A stretch of DNA of 64,000 bases from JAHBNG01 sp039028975. Lineage in GTDB: Bacteria; Chloroflexota; Anaerolineae; Caldilineales; Caldilineaceae. Under the pieces are notes generated by a model. The model saw nothing but the letters and a program-made list of their open reading frames with translations, made no database searches and had not been told where the DNA came from. Location: positions 1 through 64,000 of the forward strand of contig JBCCHB010000030.1 in assembly GCA_039028975.1 (NCBI GenBank). Reading direction: 5' to 3'. How positions within the stretch are numbered: position 1 is the stretch's first letter; each line of letters opens with the position of its first letter. Below, piece by piece: positions 15,690-22,131 of the stretch. The position numbers and the translations under genes were made by a program.

Positions 15690-18059
15690 TTAATCCGGTA
15701 AAATAAACGCCCAGTCAGTCACCTGCAAGACAAACGCCCCGTTTTGCACTTGGAAAACGAAGTAGTGGCTGCCCTCTGCTTGGTTATTGGGTCCAAACTT
15801 CACAGGAATATCCAACACCGTCGATTCTAGATTGGAGGCGGCAACAGCTTTGTGGACACAGGTTCGAGTTAACGTATCTGTCTCGGCACAGGCGATAACA
15901 GCCTCCAACAGAATCTGTGTGGTGAAGCCAGCCGCGCCGCCAAAAGCGCCAAACTCGTCGGTGAATTGCTCGCGATAGCGAGTTGTCATTTCATTCGCAT
16001 TCGGTACCGCTCTGGGATCTGGCGTATAGAAAACAACATAGGCACCCTCGGCAGCATCGCCAGCCAAACCGATCCACTCCGGATCAAAGCCAGCAGAAGA
16101 GAGGAAGTAGAGGCCATCGTAGCCTTTTGCTTGAAGCTGGAGGGCAAGTGTGCCTGCTTGTTTCGATAGCTGACCCCCAAAGAAGACAACGTCTATGCCC
16201 TGAGCGTTGGCCGACGTGACAATAGAAGAAAAATCGGTCTCTTGCTGCGTCACCGAAACGCGCACAATGTCTGTTATCCCAACCTTCTCCAGCAGGAACG
16301 CAATTTCATCATTCAGGCCAACGGCATAGCTCGATTGGTCATCAACCAGAAACGCTGACTGAATCTCCAATTGATTTACCATGTAGGCAGCGATCGTCTT
16401 GCCCTGATCTGCATCGGTGGGGATGGGGCGAAAGAAGGTGCTTGAGTCCGTCTCAGTCAAGTCTGTCTTTGTACAGGAGGGCGTCAGATGGACGAGAGTC
16501 GCTTTGTCAAAGATGGGCTGTGTGGCCTCGCAAACCTGACTGACCGCAGGGCCGATGACGCCGAGAATCTGCTCATCTGCCGCGAAACGTTCAGCCACGA
16601 TACGTCCCGCGTCTGCGTCGATCCTCGTATCACCTTCCACAATTTCAAAAGTCAAGCCCGTCTGTTCGCTGTACATCTCGGTGACTACTTTGGCAAATCC
16701 TAACATCTCATTGCCGATGAAAGCGCCATCACCAGTTAGCGGTCCTATAAAGCCAATCTTGATTGGTTTGTTGCTTGCGGCATTGTCTGCGGAGGTACTA
16801 TTTTCTTCGTTTGTCATTACTGACGTGGAGGTCGGCTCAACTTCGGCGGCCTGTGCCTGCGCGATACCTGACTGAGCGGAGGGTGCCTCATCACGTACCA
16901 AATCGTAGAAAATAAACTGGTCTCGATACACTTGCATAACAATCAAATGGCGTAACGGTATGCCCCGTTCATCGTAGGAGATCAGACCAGTTAGGCCATC
17001 GTAATATCTTGTTGTCGCAAGCGCATTGCGTATTTCTGTTGGCTCCAGGCTCCCGGCACGTTGTATGGCCGCCAAAAGGAGACCGAGCGCGTCACCGGTG
17101 TAGCTGAAGAAGATTTTATCAAGCGTACTGAGTGCAATATCATGGGCTTCCTCAAAGTGTGCATATTCCTCGAGCGCTTCTTCCGTTGCCAAATCTGGCA
17201 CAAAGTCCAGGATCACAAATACGCCCTGTATTTTCCACAGCATTTCTGGCGGCAAAAAGAAAAAGGAGGTGGCATTGAGAAATGGTGCCGTGATACCCAA
17301 TTCATGGGTCTGCTCTGTCAAAATTTGAACAGATGCCGTTGCGTCACCACCAACCAGGATGAGGCCTGCGCCACTATCTCGAATCTGTGTCAATTGTGGT
17401 CGGAAGTCCGTATCGCTGGCTTGAAATACCTCGATTTGGATTTGCCCGCCTAGTTCCTCAAAAACGTTCGAGAATGTCCCTTTTTCCGGGCTGTTCGCCA
17501 AGACGGCGACTTTATCGATCCCTAAATTGATGTAGATGAAACGTGCAGCAAGCGTCATAAGATGTGGTGAGGCGCTAACGAGTTGAAAGGCGTATGGTTT
17601 TTCGGTTGTTGCCAGCCCACCACCAGAGTATATTGGAATCATCGTAGGTATACCAGCAGCGTCAGCGAGATCCAGCGCGGCAACGGCAACTTTGCCATAA
17701 TGCGGTCCAACAAGTGCAATGATATTCTCTTCATCAATCAGTTGCTGTACGGCCTGGACGCCAACTTCCACATCGAGTGCGCTATCTGCATAGATCAATT
17801 CGACAGGAATAAGCTGTCCTTTCACCGCCAGACCGCCCTCTGCATTGAGCTCGGCAACGATTTGATCGTAGTGCTTCCGCACCACATCAAGAAAGACCTC
17901 ATCGGTGTTGAGCGGTATGACCACGCCAATTTTGATTGTGGGATTGAGCGTAGAAGCGCTGGCACCGCTGCAACCAAGCAGCAAGCCACACACAGCGACC
18001 ATAATCATGATTTGAGTAAGGCGGTTAAACAGACTGACCATAATCGGGTACTTTTCCAT
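15690..18059 (-). CDS. Lipoprotein with two tandem type-1 periplasmic-binding domains
   Basis: Encodes 789 residues from the ATG at 18059; the ATG at 18041 is an alternative. The N-terminus holds a signal with lipobox LLLGCSG. Domain 1 (about 45-390, IKIGVVIPL .. LVGPHYGKVA) and domain 2 (about 420-785, IKIGFIGPLTGDGAFIG .. IGPAVSQVCEATQP) are both LivJ/ANF-receptor-like folds joined by a Ser/Thr/Glu-rich linker. No permease gene for such a binding protein is present nearby. That favours a receptor or peptide-binding role over nutrient uptake, but this is inference. The upstream frame continues through repeat S2, so the 5' end has been changed by that element. Confidence 0.82.
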   Translation of the reverse strand: MEKYPIMVSLFNRLTQIMIMVAVCGLLLGCSGASASTLNPTIKIGVVIPLNTDEVFLDVVRKHYDQIVAELNAEGGLAVKGQLIPVELIYADSALDVEVGVQAVQQLIDEENIIALVGPHYGKVAVAALDLADAAGIPTMIPIYSGGGLATTEKPYAFQLVSASPHLMTLAARFIYINLGIDKVAVLANSPEKGTFSNVFEELGGQIQIEVFQASDTDFRPQLTQIRDSGAGLILVGGDATASVQILTEQTHELGITAPFLNATSFFFLPPEMLWKIQGVFVILDFVPDLATEEALEEYAHFEEAHDIALSTLDKIFFSYTGDALGLLLAAIQRAGSLEPTEIRNALATTRYYDGLTGLISYDERGIPLRHLIVMQVYRDQFIFYDLVRDEAPSAQSGIAQAQAAEVEPTSTSVMTNEENSTSADNAASNKPIKIGFIGPLTGDGAFIGNEMLGFAKVVTEMYSEQTGLTFEIVEGDTRIDADAGRIVAERFAADEQILGVIGPAVSQVCEATQPIFDKATLVHLTPSCTKTDLTETDSSTFFRPIPTDADQGKTIAAYMVNQLEIQSAFLVDDQSSYAVGLNDEIAFLLEKVGITDIVRVSVTQQETDFSSIVTSANAQGIDVVFFGGQLSKQAGTLALQLQAKGYDGLYFLSSAGFDPEWIGLAGDAAEGAYVVFYTPDPRAVPNANEMTTRYREQFTDEFGAFGGAAGFTTQILLEAVIACAETDTLTRTCVHKAVAASNLESTVLDIPVKFGPNNQAEGSHYFVFQVQNGAFVLQVTDWAFILPD

Positions 18060-18065
18060 GTTCAA

Positions 18066-18158
18066 TATACTTGCCCAGAAAAGTTTCGTACCACATCTCC
18101 TTGACCAGCGATGGGACCTCCCCGATGAACGGGACGGGACCTTTTCTGGGGGACTATA
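18066..18158. repeat. Palindromic element S2 at the 3' end of the ABC transporter gene
   Basis: 93 bp with TATA ends. TATACTTGCCCAGAAAAG and CTTTTCTGGGGGACTATA form the outer arms, with inner segments GTACCACATCTC and GAGGTCCC. Same family as S1 and S3. It lies 6 bp after the transporter stop and 6 bp before the ATG of the next gene, so it has probably shaped both gene ends. Confidence 0.85.
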
Positions 18159-18163
18159 CAGCA

Positions 18164-20380
18164 TTAGGGATGGGCAATCACCATCAACGCCGGCGCGCGC
18201 CTCAAAACACATTCCAACGCCAGTCGTAAATTCTCGGGGTCTAGGGCGGCAAAGCTCTCGTCTAAGATGATGAAATCGGCTTGCTGCAGCAGCGCACGGG
18301 CGATATACAAGCGGCTGCGTTCGCCGTGAGAGAGCTGCCAGCCGCTCTCGCCCACCATCTGCTGAAAACCAGCAGGCATGCGGTTAATCAGGTCGCTTAG
18401 GCCCAGCTCTTCGCAGATGGTGTACGCTTCCATCAAATCATCGGGCAAGGCTGGCCATCGTCGCCCGATCAGCAAGTTGAAGGCAAAGGTCTCGGTAAAG
18501 ACGTGGTTCTCGTGAAACTGGGGTGCAGAAACCACATGCTGTCGCCAAGCATCCGCACCCAGCGTCTGATGATCCAAGCCGCGGAGTAGCAGCAACCCCG
18601 CATCAGGCGTACGCAACCCGGCCAGCAGCGCGGCCAGCGTCGATTTGCCCCCGCCCGACTCCCCTTCCAACAGCAAACGGTCGCCCGGATAGATATCCAG
18701 TTTACATTCGCGCAGAACCGGTTGTGTGCGACCCCGATAGCGAAAGACGAGATCACGGGCCATAATCATGGGTGCTGGACGCTCTGTTATGGGATGTTCC
18801 GCTGTGGGAGACGTTGATCCCGTCGCGGTTTGGGTGCGATTGACGACCGTATTATTGACGCCCATATTATAGACGAGCTCATTCGGTGCTTGGACCGGTC
18901 TCCCCGCAGCCTGCAAGAGCGGGGCCACTTGCCCCCAAGCTGTTATCCCATCGACCACGCTGCGCATGCCCAGGATCAGCGTGCTCAGCGCCTGAAAGGC
19001 CAGCATGACGCCGCCAAGGCTAATGGCTAGTTCAGTGGATAGTTCGGGCTTGGTGACAAAAAGATAGAGGACCCAGCCCAGACCCAACACCAGCCAGCCG
19101 CGCGGACCGATGGCGTTTAACCCCGCGCCAATGTGGTCAAAGTGCGCAGACAGATCCAGATAATGGGCCAGTTCCCGATCCTCTTCGTCATGCCAGCGGG
19201 CGTGGTCTTCTTGGGCCACCCGTGTGCGGTAGCCCACCATGCGCTCGACCATGTCGTTGGTCATTTGCCGAAAGGTATCGAGCCAGATACGTCCTTGGCG
19301 GGCATAGAGCCAGCCAAGCAGCAGAATCAAAGCGACCCAGCCAATCAAGAGCAGGCTATGCAGCCAGCCACCGATGCCCATCGAGAGAATCGCCGCCGCC
19401 GTCGCCAACTGGACTACGGTAAAGAACGCCGCAAAACCACCGGTGAGTGCCAATAACTCTAGCGATTCAGATTCCATCACCCGACCCAGAAACTGGCCAG
19501 CCCCTTGATGACTGATCTCTTCTGGCTCCAATCGTAAGATTCCATAGAGTAGACGCTGTTTGAAGAGTCCACCGGCGTCGATGGCCAATATGCCCTGGGT
19601 AGAACTCATTAGAAGCTGGAATGGAATCATGGTCAAGAGCGCTAGCGCCCAGGCGACGAGCCAAACCCACTCAAAGTGCCCTTGCAACGCACCGCGCCCG
19701 ATGAGCCACCAGGCACTGACAAGTAGAAGCGGCTGGCCGACGTTTGCGCCAAATAGCGTAATCAGCTTCTGGAAAAGACGAGTGTGGCGGACCTGCGCCC
19801 ACCATCCAGCGTTGGGCGGCAGGCGCAGCAGCCAACAGCCACCGATCCGAATTGTACCCAGTTGCTCATTTAGAAGAGCGGCCAAGACCGTTTCTCTCCG
19901 CTCTTCAGCAACGCCAGCTTCAGCCAGCAATTCCCTGCGAGCGTCCAGCAAAGGTGCATTGAGTGGGTCCCGCAGCGCATGACACGTAGTTTCAATCGGG
20001 ACAGAACGCTGGACCAATTCTGGCGTTAACAGAGTCAACTGACCACGTCCAGTTTTGAGAAGGGCCAGAAACATGTCGTTTGGTACTGTTTCGTCTGTAG
20101 GCAGACGCAACAAAGCTGGTGCAGCGTGACCCATCAACGATTCAACTTCACCATAAGATGTTTCGACCGATTCCACCTCGATGCCCAACTGATGGGCTGC
20201 ATATTCGAGCCAGTTGTCCAGCGCTTCTCCATCGAGCATAGCTGGACTCTCCATTGCCTTCCCCAGTTCAATACGACTGCCCTGCAAGCCCGATTGACGT
20301 GCGAGTGCTGCTAATGCCGCGCCGAGTTGGGACGCCGGCCAGGCAAATTGGGATAGGTCTTGGTTTGGTATCGTGCTCAT
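18164..20380 (-). CDS. ABC transporter (NHLM-like second exporter), C-terminus apparently cut short
   Basis: Encodes 738 residues from the ATG at 20380. The N-terminal ~230 residues are soluble and not a C39 peptidase, because no catalytic Cys/His motif is present. A six-helix membrane domain follows (about 240-500), then an ATPase with Walker A GESGGGKSTLAALLAG, signature LSHGERSRLYIARAL and Walker B FIILDESFAALD. The protein ends at VIAHP, exactly at the switch histidine, without the 30-40 residues that usually follow. Repeat S2 begins 6 bp later, which suggests truncation by that element. The arrangement of one peptidase exporter plus one non-peptidase exporter matches two-transporter NHLM-type RiPP systems. 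Confidence 0.85.
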   Translation of the reverse strand: MSTIPNQDLSQFAWPASQLGAALAALARQSGLQGSRIELGKAMESPAMLDGEALDNWLEYAAHQLGIEVESVETSYGEVESLMGHAAPALLRLPTDETVPNDMFLALLKTGRGQLTLLTPELVQRSVPIETTCHALRDPLNAPLLDARRELLAEAGVAEERRETVLAALLNEQLGTIRIGGCWLLRLPPNAGWWAQVRHTRLFQKLITLFGANVGQPLLLVSAWWLIGRGALQGHFEWVWLVAWALALLTMIPFQLLMSSTQGILAIDAGGLFKQRLLYGILRLEPEEISHQGAGQFLGRVMESESLELLALTGGFAAFFTVVQLATAAAILSMGIGGWLHSLLLIGWVALILLLGWLYARQGRIWLDTFRQMTNDMVERMVGYRTRVAQEDHARWHDEEDRELAHYLDLSAHFDHIGAGLNAIGPRGWLVLGLGWVLYLFVTKPELSTELAISLGGVMLAFQALSTLILGMRSVVDGITAWGQVAPLLQAAGRPVQAPNELVYNMGVNNTVVNRTQTATGSTSPTAEHPITERPAPMIMARDLVFRYRGRTQPVLRECKLDIYPGDRLLLEGESGGGKSTLAALLAGLRTPDAGLLLLRGLDHQTLGADAWRQHVVSAPQFHENHVFTETFAFNLLIGRRWPALPDDLMEAYTICEELGLSDLINRMPAGFQQMVGESGWQLSHGERSRLYIARALLQQADFIILDESFAALDPENLRLALECVLRRAPALMVIAHP

Positions 20381-20472
20381 GCTCAATCTGTATAGCCCTT
20401 CTGCAGGTGACAGGCACTGCCGCTTTGCTGACAAAGTGACTGTCACCTAGTGACGCTTGTCCGACGGGCTAA

Positions 20473-20628
20473 CTAGAATGGGAAGGTGACTTGACCCGCT
20501 CGTACGGCAGATTTGGCCTTTAGACCCGGTGTCTCCTTCTGAATATCAGTGCGCTCAAGCACTTCATTGTTGTTCTGTGCCTGCTCTTGTACTTTCTTTT
20601 GTTGGTTGGGCATGTCTTGTTTATTCAT
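20473..20628 (-). CDS. RiPP precursor peptide P5
   Basis: Encodes 51 residues and is preceded by AGGAGCAAACTATG. The leader is MNKQDM plus a Gln/Asn-rich stretch, then TPGLKAKSAVRAGQ (residues 33-46). Cleavage after AG would release QVTFPF, a six-residue core starting with Gln and containing no Asp, Glu or Lys. Residue -4 relative to the cut is Val, as in double-glycine leaders. The leader resembles P4 more than P1-P3. Confidence 0.85.
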   Translation of the reverse strand: MNKQDMPNQQKKVQEQAQNNNEVLERTDIQKETPGLKAKSAVRAGQVTFPF

Positions 20629-20666
20629 AGTTTGCTCCTAAGGGTCCGCGTAGAAATAAGATAGTG

Positions 20667-20724
20667 ATCTTCCGGGAAGCTTGTCTGCCAGTCGAGTTTG
20701 TCGGTCCGAAGCTTCCCGGAAGAT
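20667..20724. repeat. Perfect 16-bp inverted repeat between precursors P4 and P5
   Basis: ATCTTCCGGGAAGCTT (20667-20682) and its exact reverse complement (20709-20724) flank a 26-nt loop. An outer TAGTG/CACTA pair extends the stem after a 5-nt bulge. In the transcript it would be a very stable hairpin between two precursor genes. It could adjust relative precursor levels, or be a small mobile palindrome. Confidence 0.85.
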
Positions 20725-20807
20725 TAATTCACTAAGTTATTCTTGGACAGATCCTTACTCTGACAGACCTCTTAAAATATGTTTAACTGCCTAAGTCCCA
20801 GCCTTTG

Positions 20808-20969
20808 TTAGGCTCCAAAAGTTTCATCTAGCGAAGGCTGGCCAGCATGTACGTTCGATTTAGCCTTCAGGCCGGGAGTGTCATTCTGCTCGGACTTTGT
20901 CCGGTTGTTCTTATTCTGTGCTTGCGCTTGAACCGTTTCCTGCTCGTTGTGCATCTCTTGTTTGTTCAT
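20808..20969 (-). CDS. RiPP precursor peptide P4
   Basis: Encodes 53 residues and is preceded by AAAGGAACAAACTATG. The leader begins MNKQEM and is rich in Gln, Asn and Glu. The conserved block TPGLKAKSNVHAGQ spans residues 31-44. The predicted core after AG is QPSLDETFGA. This core contains Asp and Glu, unlike P1, P2 and P5. Leader identity with P5 indicates gene duplication. Confidence 0.85.
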   Translation of the reverse strand: MNKQEMHNEQETVQAQAQNKNNRTKSEQNDTPGLKAKSNVHAGQPSLDETFGA

Positions 20970-21082
20970 AGTTTGTTCCTTTCTCAAGTAGTGAAGTGCT
21001 TTCGTATGGCTGATGGTGTAGCCTGCTTAGCTCCTCGCCAAATGGGCCACAGGCTATACATCAGACGAATTTACTATCGAAA

Positions 21083-21310
21083 CTAAGCGGGAGGCCCACC
21101 TGCACCATTAAATATATAACCTAAATCATACTGCCCTGCTTTTAAGCCTAATTTTGCGGGTACACCAGGTGACAATGAATTGCCATCAACTGTATCTAAC
21201 AATATTTTCGGAAGTGCTACAGGGGTGACGAGTTCATTGCTAAACGCCTGAGAGACGGCCTGCTGCAACGCGTCGGTAATGACGCCATGATGCTTCCATT
21301 GGTTATTCAT
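21083..21310 (-). CDS. RiPP precursor peptide P3
   Basis: Encodes 75 residues. Two ATGs are adjacent (21313 and 21310). The second gives MNNQWK, matching MINQWK and MNNLWK of P1 and P2, and places AGQ at residues 58-60 in all three, so I chose it. The conserved block is SPGVPAKLGLKAGQ. The predicted core is QYDLGYIFNGAGGPPA (16 residues), the longest of the set. The leader middle is hydrophobic (VTPVALPKILLD). Confidence 0.82.
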   Translation of the reverse strand: MNNQWKHHGVITDALQQAVSQAFSNELVTPVALPKILLDTVDGNSLSPGVPAKLGLKAGQYDLGYIFNGAGGPPA

Positions 21311-21422
21311 CATTTATTCCTTTCATATTTGAGCTGTGACAGCGTGCGGCGTATTTAGTGTTTTGCCAAATAGATTGCACTCTGCGCATCAGACAAGCCT
21401 GCTATCGAAGCTCAGTCAACAA

Positions 21423-21641
21423 TTATCCGAAGAAGGTTTTTAAGTTGACGCCGGTTTGTCTTTGACCTGCACGCAGGCCTGCTTTTGCCAGGATACCTGG
21501 CAGAGCCTCTGCATCCAATTCCAGGCTGAATTCCTCAGAGCGCTCCATGATTTGGGTGGGATCGAGCATTATCTGCTGGACTTGCTCTTCCATGTTCGAG
21601 ACAGAATTGTGCAGACTGGTCTGCTTCCATAGGTTGTTCAT
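21423..21641 (-). CDS. RiPP precursor peptide P2
   Basis: Encodes 72 residues and is preceded by AAAGGAACAAATCATG. The leader begins MNNLWKQTSLHNS; MEEQVQQ and LDPTQI match EEEQPRQ and SDPTIL in P1. The conserved block LPGILAKAGLRAGQ ends at residue 60. The predicted core is QRQTGVNLKTFFG, with no acidic residue. Confidence 0.85.
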   Translation of the reverse strand: MNNLWKQTSLHNSVSNMEEQVQQIMLDPTQIMERSEEFSLELDAEALPGILAKAGLRAGQRQTGVNLKTFFG

Positions 21642-21710
21642 GATTTGTTCCTTTCTTGAAACCTGAACGATGTTTAGAAAAACTACAATTTAGAAAAACT
21701 ACAATATGAT

Positions 21711-21744
21711 AACCGAACCCTCTCTTCATGTAGAGCGTTCGGTT
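21711..21744 (-). promoter_or_regulatory. Hairpin in the P1-P2 intergenic region
   Basis: AACCGAAC..CTCT pairs with AGAG..GTTCGGTT. It lies between the P1 stop and the P2 start and is followed, in transcript sense, by the repeated box GTAGTTTTTCTAAA. The same arrangement occurs before P1 at 22069-22101. It may be an attenuator or mRNA processing site that sets precursor dose. Confidence 0.6.
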
Positions 21745-21804
21745 ATACCCTGTTTAGGCATATGGCTCTCGCGAAAACGAATGGTCACAAAGCCATCGGT
21801 GAGG

Positions 21805-22014
21805 CTAAAAGGATATCGAGGGCCATGGGTAATTTTGTCCCGCTCGAATATTAGACTTCGCTGATAGACCAGGATGCCATTCCCCGTTCATAATCCCCTC
21901 TAAACTATCATCATGAAGGGCCAATATAGTGGGGTCTGAAATCGTCTGACGGGGCTGCTCTTCCTCTTGCCAGCCACTACGATGTAGACTGCTCTGCTTC
22001 CATTGATTGATCAT
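21805..22014 (-). CDS. RiPP precursor peptide P1
   Basis: Encodes 69 residues and is preceded by AAAGGAACAAATCATG. The leader begins MINQWKQSSLHRSGW. The conserved block HPGLSAKSNIRAGQ ends at residue 60. The predicted core is QNYPWPSISF: aromatic and proline-rich, without Asp, Glu, Lys or Cys, so side-chain macrolactams and lanthionines are excluded for this peptide. It is the first precursor after the amidotransferase gene. Confidence 0.85.
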   Translation of the reverse strand: MINQWKQSSLHRSGWQEEEQPRQTISDPTILALHDDSLEGIMNGEWHPGLSAKSNIRAGQNYPWPSISF

Positions 22015-22068
22015 GATTTGTTCCTTTCTTGAAACTTGAATTTTGTTTAGAAAAACTACGATATGGTA

Positions 22069-22101
22069 ATCGGATTCTCTATATAAGGAGGAAATCCGGT
22101 T
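22069..22101 (-). promoter_or_regulatory. Hairpin in the amidotransferase-P1 intergenic region
   Basis: AATCGGATTCTC and the complementary GAAATCCGGTT form an imperfect stem, followed in transcript sense by the GTAGTTTTTCTAAA box also found before P2. It could let precursor transcripts exceed enzyme transcripts. Confidence 0.55.
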
Positions 22102-22131
22102 ATACCCTCTTTTGGCAATTGATATTCGACG

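Noticed and set aside
20473..22014. Lanthipeptide, thiopeptide or sactipeptide precursors
   Set aside because: The cores have no cysteine, and no dehydratase, YcaO or radical-SAM gene lies in the window.
20473..22014. Nitrile-hydratase-leader (NHLP) precursors, suggested by the two-exporter layout
   Set aside because: The leaders are only 43-59 residues and show no nitrile hydratase alpha-subunit similarity.
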